The notes under the pieces are model-generated. The model had not been told where the DNA came from. It worked only from the letters and a program-made list of their open reading frames with translations, and did no database searches. The position numbers and the translations under genes are program-made. A stretch of 64,000 nt of DNA from contig NC_089423.1 of NCBI RefSeq assembly GCF_013426205.1, positions 1,550,001-1,614,000 of the forward strand, in the 5' to 3' direction. Origin of the DNA: Metarhizium brunneum (Eukaryota; Ascomycota; Sordariomycetes; Hypocreales; Clavicipitaceae). Shown one piece after another: positions 1 through 13,540 of this stretch. Every line of letters begins with the position of its first letter. Positions within the stretch are counted from its first letter, which is position 1.

Positions 1-1465
1 GCTACAAAGTCCGTCCTTGCATCATGCGGCTTCCATACCCAGCAACATGGCACACACGGCTCGGGCTTCATGAGATGCCGCACACTTATGAAGATGGCCC
101 CTAGGGTCACACACGCAGCCGACAAGATCACACTCCCAACTTGGTTGCATGCTTGCCTCAGAAGAGCAGCTCTCTCCGTCCCTACGTGCGTCGGCATCCA
201 CACTTGCGGCTTTTGTCCTGACAGGTTGCGTTACGACCCTTGGAAGAAGCGTTGTTGTGGCCTGATGTTTCTCTACCAAAGAGGTCATGGCAGCCCAGCC
301 TCGTCCAGCCGGGCATCTCAACTGGTGCAAAACGTCTTCCCGATCGCAATCACCACGACGGAATATAGAGTGCGGCTCTAGGCGCCGCTCACGCCAAGGT
401 TGTCCATTAACAAAAGGTCCGCGTCGTAACCGCTCCTGTCAGCTTCTTATTAGTGCCGCTGCTGGCTCGGACTGATACTAGTACTACCACGATGCAAACA
501 CATGCCTTACACCCTCACCTTCGGTCGGGCTTCCATTCCGTCCTGTGGGCCTCTCCTAAACTAAGACATGGTGCGTCTTAGCTGCTGAATGATGGAAGCT
601 GGACGGTTTCCAGACGTTTGGCCAAGAAACACCATCCCTAAAGCAGAGGCCGTCTCATATTCCAACACCCTGGGACCAGCCAACCAGGCACCCCAAGCTC
701 CCAAGCTCCCAAACCAACACCTCGGACTATTACTACTACTAGTACTACTTGCCCTACGCGCCCGCTCCCACTTCCTAGGCATGGTCGGAGAACAGTCGGA
801 GACTACTCCGTAGACAGTGGCTGTTTTGTCTCTGGACAAGGGCACGATGGCGCGTGGCTGCTGCTCCTTTCCTTGTACCAGCAACTTGGACCGACTTCAC
901 TTGGCTGGTAGTGGTAAGCTCATGTTGGCCCAAATCAGCTCCTCTCCACACGCCACGGAGTAATAGGTACGAAGCAATGGTACCGAGTACCTAGGCAATT
1001 AGATGCTGACCTGGGCACATTTGGAGCGCGGTGGTACCAGACAGTTCCTGGTTCAAATGTTCCTTACTTTAGGTCTGGTGGTCCCCCTCCTCACTGGCAA
1101 CCTGGCAGGTCGCCGAGAAACGCCCAAGACGCCCCCCACTGCCACCATGTCGTCCAATCACCATACGCCGATGCACTCAGTGCTAGCACAGACGATGCAT
1201 TCGCTTGTCCAGAGAGTGGCTCGCAGCGTTTGCAGCGACATGGACCAGGTCCGCACGTCACGGGAAGGGAAGCACATGCCAGCTGGAGAATCCGTCAGTC
1301 CATCTCGGTGCATCATCATCCCTGGACCAAGGCAAGACTGACGAGAGTGAGGCGCTTCAACGATGAGACGTATAGCACAGCTGGCCACCCATTCAATGTT
1401 ATTATCCCAAGAGCAGTTACTGGTCAACCACCAACATTGAAGTTATAGGTTTTGGGTCGGCTGCT

Positions 1466-1479
1466 ACGGAGTACTCCGT
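1466..1479. repeat. Full dispersed palindrome ACGGAGTACTCCGT
   Basis: Perfect 14-bp palindrome and the cleanest copy of a motif that recurs as half-sites through the non-coding DNA of this window. Preceded by T, so the left arm reads TACGGAGTA. Confidence 0.9.
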
Positions 1480-3979
1480 CGATGCTATTGAATTTTTGCG
1501 TCATCTCTCACGCACCATTTATAACGAACCCCGGGGCAGACTGTGCTATTTGGCTTCAATAAGACCTGCCACATCGGACAAGGACAATACGATGCACTGC
1601 AGCCCCGAAGCAATGGGACCAATGGGCCTGCAAGCCTCATCGAGCACAGAGATGGCAGCATTACTCGGGGGCATGTCCGGTTGACGTGATTGGAAAACGA
1701 AAACGCCCCCCGTCAGGACTAACCGATGTCGTTTCGACCTCCAGCCTGTTGTTCATGGAGAGGGGGGGTCGAGCAAGCCCTTATTTCCACACCAGATCTG
1801 GGCGAAATGGATGGCTACGCCCGTGTTTTTGGCGTTTGTCATGTCCCAATTCTCTGGTATACATACCTACTTGGGTATGGAGCAGTCCGTATCGTACAGA
1901 GTACACAGAAAATCAAGCCCACTCTTCCATCACGAAGAACTGGGGCGATGCCAGTGTAACCATGTCAGAAGCATGACGTACTTCGGTGGCGCAACACTTG
2001 AGCAGCTGCCGGTTTTCTGGAACTCTCATATCAATCCAATCATCTCTAGTACGAATACGGAGTACGCAGAGGATATTCCGTGCTGAGACGTGCCGGAGTA
2101 CGAAGTACATGCCTACTACTTGGTTTCTGCTAGCCATCTGCCTAGGTATGTATAATGTGATCTTCATTTCATCGAGAACATAGCATCCGCCAAGTCGATC
2201 TGATGCAAGTCATCATGTGCCGCTGATCGGGTGACCCTGAAAAGCGATAGAGATAGATAGTATGATGCAGGTTTGGGGAGGTAGTCACAATTTACAATTT
2301 CCTGCAAGATGTTACATCCGCGGCGGTTGTAGGCTACAAGTGAGAAGTGAGTACACGTCGCCAGGTTGCTCCCCCGTTAACATGAGAAAGTGTCAAGTCG
2401 GTGTCGTATAGTAGGCAGTGTTTCACGCTCGTTGAAGTATGTACAGGGTTACGGGGGCTGTGCCTAACTGTAACTACTATCGAAATAACACAGCAATAAT
2501 TCAGTTTCTCTTCGCTCGTCGTTACGCGTGTGGGAGAATCCAGACTGGACTGACAAGCCAATGCCGCGCTACTATGTCCTCCGGTGAGGTTCCGTGCCAA
2601 TAAAGTGCATGTTTCATCTAGCAAATAGCAATGTAATATTGACGATTGATAGATGTGACCGGCCAAGCAAAGCTTTTCTCCCAAGGACATTCATCATGAA
2701 ATAAAACACATCACCTACGGCCTAGTTAACGTATGGTTATAGACGGAAGTCTGTTGACGACAATATTACCGCCTGTGTCCGATGTTAGCCGCAATAAGAA
2801 TAAAGAAACCGTCCAGCTCGGGGTTTATCAGTCTATCCATCTAAACCAGCATCCACTACCCGAGTTCACAATTCTACCGCGGAATGATGCCAAGCCGAGG
2901 CAGGCATCCACGAGCATTTTGTCTTGAAAGCTCTCCGTCTTTTGCTCTGTGCTGACCCGTACACCTTCCAATGGTCAATGAGCGTCTCATTTGCTCTTTT
3001 CTTTTTGTCACGACCGTGTACAGACCGTAGCTGAGGGGATTGGTACGTCAAGGTGGCTAGCCAGGGCGGACTGCCTCTCGAGCAATGCGTATGCTCTCGT
3101 CGACAACGTTATGTGCGTCAATGTGAGCATCCGTCTGTAGCGCGCATTTCGTCTAATGGCCTGGCTTTGACACAGACTTGCACAGCACATGTCGCATTTT
3201 GTATTAGCGGATGCGAGCAAGCTCCCGGCTTCATTTGGTTTGTTTCATATAAACAAGCTTTTGATGCTACCTCGACGAGTTCAGAGTGACAAGATGGGAA
3301 CATCTCTACCAGACTAGAATCGAAAAGTAGGAGATATGCCCCCATTGCACACGTCAAGTTCCCCAGCTGCCCAAATGTTCAATAAGGGTGAAGCGAAAAC
3401 TCGCAGCTACAACACGCCAAGCGTTTGATAATCGAGTCTTTGTCTGTGTTACCCCAAGTCACGTCCCGCACTTGCATCCCCAATAGCAGATTCCCTTCCT
3501 CACAATGAAGGAATTTGGCTGCCAAGAGACCATGACTTTCGGTGACCGGTCTGCGCAAAACAAATGCTCAGCTGTCTACTCCGTAGCAACTGCTAACATC
3601 CGCCACAAGGTATTTCACACGGGTCCAATAAAAAAGCAAAATATAGAAAAGCAACAAAGAAAAACACCAACACACCAAGCACAAGCCAAGGGATGTTTAG
3701 GGTCCAGGGTCCAGGGTCCAGTATCAACTTGGCAAAGCAGGCCGACACCACGCACATCCGAACACATTCATCATCCCTGCCGACGATCATGACTCAAAAC
3801 GACAAGGAATCGGGAACAGCGAGCTTAGTAGTACTACTAGTAGTCTCCTACTAGTACGGAGCACGAGACAACCCCAGATCTGGCGGTTGAAAACGCCCCA
3901 ACGGCGGACATCTCTTTTCCCAGTCATCAGCCAGCAGCCCGTGGCGTGCTCAAACAAATAAACAGAGACAATCGTGTCA

Positions 3980-4002
3980 TACGGAGTAGATCCCACTCCG
4001 TA
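3980..4002. repeat. Inverted pair of the dispersed motif with a 7-nt spacer
   Basis: TACGGAGT, spacer AGATCCC, then ACTCCGTA: 8-bp perfect arms. Same half-sites as the 1466 palindrome but separated. Confidence 0.9.
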
Positions 4003-5507
4003 GACGCCAAAGTAGTAGTCATCTCAAAAGACAGGTCGGACAAAAAGAAACGGGAGCGTAGTTCAAATGTCTGCAGGGTGGAACGTGGCTTTCTCGGTGA
4101 AGTAGTCTGAGACAAACACATGCCCGTTGCTTTTTGTCCACCCTCGTCATCTTTTCCTCTGAGTGCTCGTGCATCGTGCAGCTACCGGGGCTGAAATTGA
4201 AAAAAGGGAAAAGAACCTGTCGTCACACAGGTTCGTTTCCTCGTGGCGATATGTATGTATGTACAGCAGCCATCCGCTCAAGGGCGTGCAGCATGACCAC
4301 GTTCAAGTCGATTCTTTCATTTTCTCTTCCTTTGTTTGACAATCAAACACTATAACACACCTTCGCCTGAGAGTTTAATCGTACGAACAGGCACTCCGTA
4401 CTCTGTAGATATTGCGTCTTGACTCATATTTTTTCCTTCCCAACCACCGCGCCATCCGGCCAACCGCTCTACGGCATTCCTGGCCAGACAATGCCGTCAA
4501 GGCAGGGCATGTACGCCCGTCTCACGGTATCACAGCTAAATATGTGATGAATCCTCTAGTACATCCCGATCTAGTCGTACGAATAGCTACAGCAGGGAGT
4601 TAGCGCCTGTCGCACGGAAAACAAACACCCCAAGGAATCCCCAGACATGCCGTCAACTCATCCATCATATGACTGCCTCACCATGTGTAATGTATCCACT
4701 AGGTGAATACCTTGAAAGTCTTGCAACACCGCTCCCTCGTGCCGCCTTGATCCCTTCATACCCACATGGTATTAGAAATGGTATACGGAGTCTCCCGTAC
4801 ACTAGCCCAGCTTAGGGCCCTTTAGTTCTCCCTGCGGTTTCGCTAGAGACGTCTGTCTTCGGCCCCGGCGTTTGCGGGTTCTTTTTGGTCGCCGATCGGG
4901 GAATTTCTCCCTTCCGTGCGACTCCGGGAGGTATGTGATACTTGTGGGGGATAAGACACGGCGGGCCGTTGGAGACGGCAGTCGGACGTCAAACGGTTGC
5001 GCGTGGCCAAGGCACGTACGGGGTTTTAGGCAATTCAGCTGACCGTGTTGAGTAGCAATCGGTCGTATACGAGACGCCGCGCTCGACGAACCGGCATGTT
5101 GTTGCTTCGATATATGGTTTTGCGATGCATTCGTCACGGTGAGGCGAGGCTCGCAGATTGCTGCGGCGCTGGAGCGTACGTACACGAAGGATAGGTTGAT
5201 TTAGACTATACAGCTTAGGACTACCCTATCAAGAAACAATATGAATGCCGCAACGTCAACTAATATATACACAAAGCCGGTGCCTACTCACCAACATGTA
5301 GGCTAACCTACCATAATGAATTCTTTGAATGCTTCAGCTCAGTCATAACGAACCGCCACGAACCGTCATACGGAACCTTTGATAACGCATGTCCTGCCAT
5401 CACGACCAAGAAATTCGACTCCAACGCCCCAGGTGACTAGCTGTTGCCACTGTCGCCGTAATGATCAAGCATGCTTGTCTTCAGTCGCTCTTCTTCACAC
5501 CGGCCCC

Positions 5508-8500
5508 TTAATAGGTCGCTTGGTCTATTTGAAACGTAGCCGTCTTCGCCCTCTCACGCACATCCAAGTCCCGATCGTGTTGCTTCAACGTCTCCATTTT
5601 GGAATAGAAGCCGAGCCTTTTCAACTCCTGTGCTCGATGTGAACAGGCCTGTGCCTCGGTCTCGTCGTCATGCCAAGTCAGGTTGATAACAAGGTGACAA
5701 AGCGATACCCGCACGCCTCGATCCTTGCTGTTAACTTGCTGGGCAAGGAGCTTCAAAAGCTCTGTTTGCGCGATGACGAGCTGGCGATGTCGATGGATAC
5801 TAGCGGCCATGTGGACGAGGATGCATATGACGGCCACAATAATCTTGGCTTGCGGATGGAGCACCCGAGTCCCGCCAGCACTGACCGGAGTCCTTCTTGA
5901 GAACGGATGTAGAACCTTTGATCGTAGTTTTGATGCCAGAATCTCAAAGAGTCGATCTTGGCCGAGTTGGCTAAACAAGTAATCAATCATGTCGGTGGTT
6001 TCACTGGGAGCCTCTGATGATACGCCAGATTCCGGTCTTCCTATGAAGTTTCTTATGAAATCTAGGCCTTGTTCCTGGATCGCCAGCTTGTCGTTTCGTG
6101 CCTTTCTAGTTGGATTGAGTTCTGCCTCACGTACAGAAGCCAGCCGGTCCTCCACCTGTCGTAGCCTCGATGATCGAGAAGCATCTAGTTCTCGTATAGT
6201 CCCATTAGTTCCGAAGAACCATCGCAGAGGTTCATCAGACTGTTGCATGTCCATGTCCTCGTCCAAATCATCGGCTGATGATTCTTTGGCTTTCAAAGCA
6301 AAGAAAGAAGTTTCTTGGTCGTCGTCGCGAATCAATTGCATCAACCACCCTGGCTGAAGCTGCTCTAGGCATGCTTTCTTCAGATCTGGTCCCACGGCAT
6401 CCACGAAATGCTTTAATGCCCACAGGGCATTTAACCGTAGCGAGTGGTTATCAGAGTGAGCATGATCGCATAGTACCTTCATTACTCCGCTTTCGGTAAG
6501 AAGCTGTTTGGAAGGTTGTCAGCATCGAACCGCCAAGTTCTTCTGGATGGAGGGCAAACGAACCTCTCTGACCGGGCTGACCTCCACAACAAGATTAATA
6601 ACGGTGGCCGTGGCAGCAATCTGAATGGTGATGTCTGGATGGCTCATGAAGCGGAATATGGGTATGCTAACTGCATGATCCACCAGAGCTGTCCGTAAAA
6701 TGCTAACCGACCGAGCCAATGTCCTTACTACATGGCAGCCAGCAATGATGACGGACTGCGGGTTTGTGCCGTAAGTCGATACTGGCCCAGTCCGCGCAGT
6801 CTCGTTGAGTGATTTGTCTTTTGCCTGCTTCGGCTTTCTAGGAAATTCGCTAAGAGACTCGACTACAAATGGGATAAAGTCTTCTGCGATAAGAGCTTTT
6901 CTGTAATCCTCTTTGCCTGCAGACAATGCACCTATAGCCTTCAGTGCAGATTCACGGATGCGAATTCGGTGAGCGAGCAAGGGGTTCTGGCCATTCTCCC
7001 CGAGTTGTGCAAGAGGCAATGTGCTCTCAACATCCATTCCTGTATCCGGATTCGGCGACCAGTACTTGGGGTGCCTCATGTCCTCTACAGGCTGGTATGC
7101 CCGTCTTAGAAGCCTTGTGAGGACTTTAACAGCATCGCAGTCAAACGCGGCTTTTTGCAGGTATTCACTGTCTGTAATGGTTCTGGCAAGAATCGCCGGA
7201 GCCTTCTCCAAGATTTGAAGTTGACTTGTCTCAAAGGAATCTAGGAGTTCGACTCCGTCCTTGTCATTCTTTGAGATCATGCCCACAAGAATGGGGACCA
7301 CAAGTAAGCCAATGCTGGTCTCTCGAACACCCTTTCTACCAAGCCCAGCCTTGAAAAGCGCGGCAAGAACCGCGGCTGCCATCAACCGATCGTAATCATT
7401 CAGTGATCGCACTAGATGGATGAGCCATGGAATGAATGGGCTCTCAATATCCTCATTGGAGACGTCGACGGTATTTCCCAATGCTTGGAATCGAGGCGAG
7501 TCCCACACAGCAGACACAGCAGACGAACCAAACTTGCTCAGTGATGTTCTGCTAGAAGTCCTAGAGTCGGATCGATCTGGAGTGGGAAAAGACGATGCAG
7601 CGGCTGATGGCGTTCTCGATGTCGTAATAGGAAGAGAGGGGAGAATAAACTCCATAGCAGTTAAGCCGTTGTGTCTTGGTGGCAGCGCCTGCTGTGAATC
7701 CCGCGGATCCCCGTATGGTTCAAACTTGATGCTTGGGAAAATTGCTAGCAAGGAAGGCGAGCAGATGAGTCTGTTCGCCCGGTATTTGGAGTCACCAATA
7801 ATGCAGCTGATGGCCTCGAGAATAGGTCCAATTTGGGCACCAGGGTTGGCCGCTTCGGGAAACACCTCGTGAAGCCCATCACTGTACGCATGCTCTTCCG
7901 CACCTGGCACGACAAGGCCATCTGCAACTGCAAACCTTGCCAATTGAGCAGCCAAGGAGTCTAGAATACCGCCCACGGTAAGGGCATGTTGGTGCCTGTC
8001 TTCTCGACACAGACGACTTATCAAGGTAGATGCGAGAACAACTTGGGATTGGAGGATATATTTCGAGGACGTCATCGAGAGCATCGCATGGAGCGACTCA
8101 ATATGGTGGGAAGAGAAGACATTGTCGGCAAGAGTTTGTACATCGAGAGGTGACGGCGAAACGGCCAAACGGGCGGCAGAAGTGATGTCGAGGAGCGCTC
8201 TCAGAGAAGAAACGACCACCTGTGGGGGACTCGTGTAGGGCGAGATGTTTCCCAAAATGGCCGGTACGACACGAGCTGCGTGTAAAGGGTGAAGAAACGC
8301 GGGTCCACCTAGATGCAACGAATTAGAAGACGGGCAAATAGAATTGGTGAAGGGTGGCCGAGGACGCATAAGCGACAAGCCGCCGGGAGGGGAGTCATCG
8401 TCGTACCGTTGGCAAAGCTTGCGACGAGCTGCAGGGCCTGGAGCTTGACAGAATCTTCATCGGATAGAGGCCGCGACGGAGGCTGGACAGTAGCATCTTT

Positions 8501-8701
8501 TCCGTTCAATTTTGCGGGTGAACGGTTGGAATACAGAGTTCTGACTATGGGTTCAAGAACGCCGAGGCCAATCCATGCCTCCTTCTTCTGCACATGGCCA
8601 ACTATTTCATTCTTGAGAGCCTGCAGAGCTGCCGTCTGCTCGGGCAGTGACTTTGCATTCCGCAGCTGTGCTAGAATCGGCGAATTCTGCGGTCGAGCCA
8701 T
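5508..8701 (-). CDS. gid5: GID5/Vid28-type armadillo-repeat protein (ARMC8 homologue)
   Basis: Predicted armadillo-repeat subunit of the GID/CTLH E3 ubiquitin ligase, which in yeast degrades gluconeogenic enzymes. Model: exons 8701-8407, 8308-6564 and 6503-5508 (1011 codons), with introns of 98 and 60 nt. The second intron has a CTGAC branch point and a slightly unusual GTTCGT donor. Start chosen at the ATG opening MARPQNSPILAQLRNAKSL. The whole chain is helical, leucine/alanine-rich and ARM-like. The best identifier is the segment starting near residue 700, SLRLNALWALKHFVDAVGP, which is typical of ARMC8/Vid28 proteins, followed by a final helical region ending QIDQATY. A serine-rich linker lies near the middle (around 7,600). 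Family assignment rests on this motif and overall architecture; the role in GID is inferred from homologues. Confidence 0.82.
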
Positions 8702-11700
8702 GGGAGCTGTTCAACGAAACGGAGCTACAATTGATGTTGCTCTCGTTTGTTGGCGCATCGGCATCACGAGGGAGCGGATATCCGTGACGCCCGATTCCCA
8801 AGGTCCTACCCGGGTTTCCTGCGCTAGTCTATGGAGGATGATCGATCGTTACAGCAAGATGGTAGTCCCAGGTGCAGTGTCGATGGCAAGCGAAAAATCG
8901 ATGTCGGGGGAGCAAAGCTGTGAATCTACAACGTAACGAAGCTCAATGATGCCCATTGTTGTAGTAACGGGTTTGGTGACATTAAGTTGGGGGGCACGTG
9001 CATTCCGTTTATCTTATCGGCTGAAGTAAGTTGGCGCGCATCTTGGCATGCAGTGGGCAAAGCCTACCGGACCTACCTGCCAAAGTACTAGGTACAGGAA
9101 AGAGCATTGCAATCCTGAAATCGTCAGCCAGCAGTAGCAAGAGACGATGTTGAGTGCTACCTGGACAGTATGGTACTCTGCAAAACATGAGAAGCATACA
9201 TAAGAGCAATAAAGAAAATAAAAATTGCTCGGTGCTAGAAAATATTGTGCAAACACGACTTCATCAGACTCGACCAAGACCGAGGATTAGCCGAGAACTC
9301 ATACAACAAGATGAGGTGCAAGCATTTCCGCCAGCTACCCTGGAGACACCATCTTCCAACTGAGCATATATACCTACCGATGTAGGTATGCTTATTCGCC
9401 ATGGCTCTCTGGATCTTCGTCAACCTTAACCTGTGTATCGCTGACCAAGTATTCATCTAGCCGTCCACTGCCAAAGAATCATGCCGTCTGCTGAAATACC
9501 AGTACAACCTTGGTGCGAGTGACAAACCCAGCCGTGCTGGAAAAACAGCACCCAACCTTCGAATTCGGGTTTACGACGGGGTTCGATATTTATCCTAGTC
9601 GCGATTTACCCCGGAATCTTGATAATACTGGATCGTGGGTGTTTCTAGAAGGCACCGGGTGCTAAAATATCGGCAACCCAATATCCCTACCGAATTAGCT
9701 TCTTCGGAGCATCCAACTCACGGCCAACAGAGGACACGAGTTGACCGCGAACCTCCACGAGAGAAGGCTGCGTCGATGGAACTCCACATCCGCCGCGTCG
9801 GGCAGGCCCTCACACGAGGACCAAAATAGAAAATCCTGTTTGCCATTGATTGGATACTGGTCCGATGAATGCATTCGGTTTCGGATGGCACATGCTTCGT
9901 TTGCCTCCGCAAAACAAGTACTTGTTGTCAAGTAATACAAGATGCAAGAACCTCCTTTTGATGTTGTATGTGTGCGTCAGAACCTGTCGGGCCAGAGTCT
10001 GCCTTTGCAAGGGGTCGGTTTTACTCACTTGACGACAGCAAACCACCCAGGCAGCAAACAGGGCGCAAATGAGACAACGTACATGCCGGGCCATGCAGCT
10101 GCAGGTACGAATCAGGTAGCCCTATGCTGACACGAGGGTTGGTCGAGCCAGGGTATTTGCTCTCCGGGTTGATGGCCAATGTCTCTGATTGTGACGTGAG
10201 TCGTACAACATACTACGGAGTACTCGGTAAGTTTATTGAGACGACCGAGGAGGCTCGAGGGTCCATTTCCAACAAACATCCATTCTTGCTCCCTCGCCTC
10301 CACTGGACTAGCATGGGATGGAGTGATTAATTTACCCATACTAGACCTGTTCGAGGATTGGTCTGGGGTGCAGTGAGTGCTTACATTAGTTAGCCAGGTA
10401 AGTAGGTAGCTATGTGCGTATGTATGTACTCCGGGGTAGAACTTGGGAACTTTGGGGAAACCCGAGGGAGAATTCTTTGACACTGGGAATCTTGCCGACA
10501 ACCGGTGTGGCTCCCATGGACAAGTTCAATCCGATGGCACAAGAAGTCTTTTTGGGCAAGCTATTCTGGGCATTGTCGAGTGGGTAGGTGGTGGTCTGGG
10601 GGCTGGGTCAAGCAAAGCCTTGCTTGGAATTAGTACTGACAAGTTAGAATATACTTTGCTCGTCTGTCCTTACGGAGTATACATGCTCCTATAAGAGCAC
10701 TACACAATACAGCTACACTGACTGACAAGACCAAAATGGACTGTGCGATCATGAGTAGGGCAAACCACGATCATACCAACAGACGGCAGCAAATTGCGCT
10801 TGAGTCGCCCGGCATCATCTGATGATACGGAGTACTCCGCGCGTTTCTCGTGCCTCTAGAGAAGAAACCTCCAGAACGGAAATGCAAGCCTTTTTTCTCT
10901 CGCAAGAGAGGCCCACTTGGTTCAAATATCAAAGATGGTCGCTTTGCCCACTGGCGGAGTCGCAGACTCGAATGCAGTTCGCGGGCTGGCCGAGCGATGC
11001 CAGTGGTGCTCGAGCGGAGGGGCTGAGAGGTCAAGAAGGTGACGTTGGTGATGCATGTTGCCCCACGTGAAGTTGGCAGCATTTTGGCCATGTCGGAGCC
11101 CGCAGACCCCGCCGGCCGGGGGAGTCTGACGAGTGCAAGTGCTAACATTTAGCGATGACAATTCGAACCAGCAGGTTGACCAGTTGACTTGAGTGGACCA
11201 GAACGCACCAGACAGCTGGAGGCATTGACCCGACGGGGCCACAGGGGGAACACGGGGCGTGGGGAGGGCAGCAGGCACATACACGTAAGGCGTCCAGTCG
11301 CTGGCACCTGCGGCCAGTTGGCACCAACCAGCTTGGACACCCATAATGTGGTGGGCCATTGTCTGCATGTAGTGGTCGTAGTTGCCCAATTCAATTGGCG
11401 TTCCCTCATTTGCCCTTCTCTCCGACACTTCAAAATGTTGCCAGTTTCCTTGCTTCACCCTAGTACCTCCCATACTGTCTTTGTCTTGATTTGTTGATTC
11501 ATTTTTGTTCCAACTAGGCAACTGTGAGGCCACCAGCTGACCTCCATAATTGCCATTGCATCACTTGAGCACGTCCTAAAGAGGGTGGGTGTGTGTTCTA
11601 ACCACTCGACGGCCTCGCGCCTAACCAAACAGCCGCCGTCTTCAGCTATTACTAGTTGGAACTTTCCGCCACCTGCACTCGGCCGTCGTCCATCATCCGC

Positions 11701-12267
11701 AGATCGATCGCCCTGTCCTGACCCTGGCAGTCAAGACGTTCGCTCGCTTCTCGAGTTGAGCTGCAACTTACGTGCCAAGTCCCGAGTCCTGCAGACAAAA
11801 GTCATCTGAACAATCTCGGCCAGCGAACCAACACGTCGCCATCGCCGTCGAAAGACGCTCCTGCCTCGCCTACTCGAGTACCCAGCCCTCAAATACAAAC
11901 GTGTTGTGCTCGTCGTGGTCGTCGCACTCGTTGCACTCGTTGCACTCATCGTACTCGCTGTGCCCAGCTCCCATATCGCTGCCTTGCGAACAGGGTGAGT
12001 CCCACGACCACAGCCAAGGGCATTTTTTTTCCTTTGCAAGACAGGGAACCACCTCATTCTGTTGTTCAATGAATCGTCTTGGCTGTCTTGGTGCCGTCCG
12101 CGCAGTCGATCCAAAGCGACGAGGTCCTAGAGCTTTTCCATAACCAAGCGCATCTCATTGTCGCATTGCCGCACGGAAGCGCCATAATCGCAAGCAACCA
12201 ATTGGCATTCGCCGGACACAGGGCCTAAAAGCATCGTCTCGGTGCAGACGACGATGCGCTGTCCACC
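8702..12267. other. Intergenic region between divergent genes
   Basis: About 3.6 kb between the divergently transcribed gid5 and PHO80-like cyclin genes. No supported coding sequence. It holds palindromic motifs: ATACCTAC/GTAGGTAT with a 4-nt loop at 9370-9389, ACGGAGTA at 10215 and 10672, and TACGGAGTACTCCG at 10826-10839. The last ~500 bases before the cyclin start are CA- and GTC-rich and probably hold its promoter and 5' leader. Confidence 0.55.
10826..10839. repeat. Near-full dispersed palindrome TACGGAGTACTCCG
   Basis: Shares the 12-bp core CGGAGTACTCCG with the copy at 1466. Lies in the gene-free gap before the cyclin gene. Confidence 0.9.
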
Positions 12268-13540
12268 ATGTTGAAGACATCTCCAATTCTCACCGGCTCA
12301 GCCAATGCGTCGCCTACCAGCTTTCGCCGCGGTCATGCAACGCCTCCGTCCCCCCAAGCATCTCCTCGATTGGCACCATCAACCTCGACCGCACGTCTGC
12401 ATCGGTCAGCGACTACGTCTTCGCCAAAGGCTACCTCCAATTCCCCTCGTCGCCGGCACGCGAAACCAATCGAACCGGCTGTCGACGGCCGTGTGCATCA
12501 TGACGGTGTCACTTCGCGCCAGAAGATCAACCAACTCCCTCCATCGCCGCAGCCCCAGCCCCAACACATTGTCACGCCTGCGGCTTCCGGCTCTCTGCCA
12601 AGCGGAACACCTGCGCACCCTCAATTATCAACCGGATCTGACAACGATGCTCAGAAAGTCTTGTCACCAAACAAGCGAAGGGTGTCTCCTGGTCACCTGA
12701 GTGATGATACGCCCGCCACCTCACAGACTGGTGAGAGCATTGCGGGTCGTGCGCCATCATCTGCAATAACTACTGCGCCGAAGCGAGCAAGGACTAGTGG
12801 GGAACCAAAAATTTTGCCTCAGCGCTACGAGCTTTGTGCAGTAGAAGACATTGTGGAGCTGATAGCTCACATGTTGGCTGAGTTGATTTCGACAAATGAC
12901 GCCATTCGGATATCGAGCGGAGGGTTAACACGTTTTCATTCCAGGTACGTTCCCCAAGGCTGCAAAAGCTATGGCCTGATAGAACCCTTACTTTTTACCA
13001 ATCTGTACCAAAAAAAACCTGTCTTCTGCCTATGCATGGTGCCCCTGACATAAAGATTACAGGACTGCGCCAGGCATATCTGTACGAGACTACCTTCACC
13101 GCCTGGCGAGACACGCTACACTTACACCTCCTCTACTTCTCTCCATGGTGTATTACATTGATCGTTTATGCGCCTTGTATCCGGAATTCACGATAAACAC
13201 TCTCACGGTTCATCGATTCTTGATCACAGCAGCCACTGTAGCTGCCAAGGGGCTTTCCGACTCATTCTGGAACAACACGACTTACGCTAGGGTTGGCGGC
13301 GTCCGGGTTGCCGAGTTGAAGATGTTAGAGCTAGAGTTTCTCTATAGGGTGGATTGGAAAATCGTGCCTAATCCAGAGGTGCTCGTTGCATACTATCGGG
13401 GTTTGGTAGAGCGGACACCGCAATACGCACTGGAGTCCGACGGTTCCTCAGACGACTCGTCCATTGGTGACGATGAAGATGTTGATGAAGAGGAACAGAG
13501 GCGGCAGCAGAAAGAGGAGGCTCAAACTTGGCAGGAGTAG
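12268..13540 (+). CDS. pho80: PHO80/PREG-type cyclin
   Basis: Predicted cyclin partner of a PHO85-type kinase; in yeast (Pho80) and Neurospora (PREG) this cyclin restrains the phosphate-starvation transcription factor. Exons 12268-12944 and 13063-13540 (384 residues) with one 118-nt intron (GTACGT donor, CTGAC branch, ACAG acceptor). Residues 1 to ~180 are low-complexity, rich in Ser, Pro and Thr. The cyclin fold spans about 182-345, from LPQRYELCAVEDIVEL through LLLSMVYYIDRLCALYPEF and TVHRFLITAATVAAKGLSD to LELEFLYRVDWKIVPNPEV, the classic Pho80 pattern including the FWNNTTYARVGG loop. The tail is acidic (SSDDSSIGDDEDVDEEE). The ATG sits in a good context (CCACCATG). PREG versus another Pho80-group cyclin such as Pcl7 cannot be fully separated by eye. 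Confidence 0.85.

Larger units (their letters stand above)
1..5507. other. Gene-free region with dispersed palindromes
   Basis: No open frame here shows a recognisable domain, a conserved motif or a splice-linked continuation. The longest frames (about 130 codons) look like chance. What stands out is short palindromic motifs: exact TACTCCGT or ACGGAGTA at 804, 955, 1466 (full palindrome), 2057, 3577 and 3981, with near matches at 3995, 4393 and 4784. There are also TAGTAC-type palindromes at about 725-750 and 3826-3858, and AGGTATGTAT-type motifs near 2141. I see no terminal repeats or transposase frame that would define a mobile element. It may be old, decayed repeat DNA, but that is inference. 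Confidence 0.6.

Noticed and set aside
4802..5185. 127-codon minus-strand frame
   Set aside because: Basic, low-complexity composition, no motif, no splice-linked exons and no sign of conservation; probably chance.
1..5507. A transposon or RIP-mutated element
   Set aside because: No transposase or reverse-transcriptase remnants, no terminal repeats, and base composition is not the AT-rich state typical of strong RIP.
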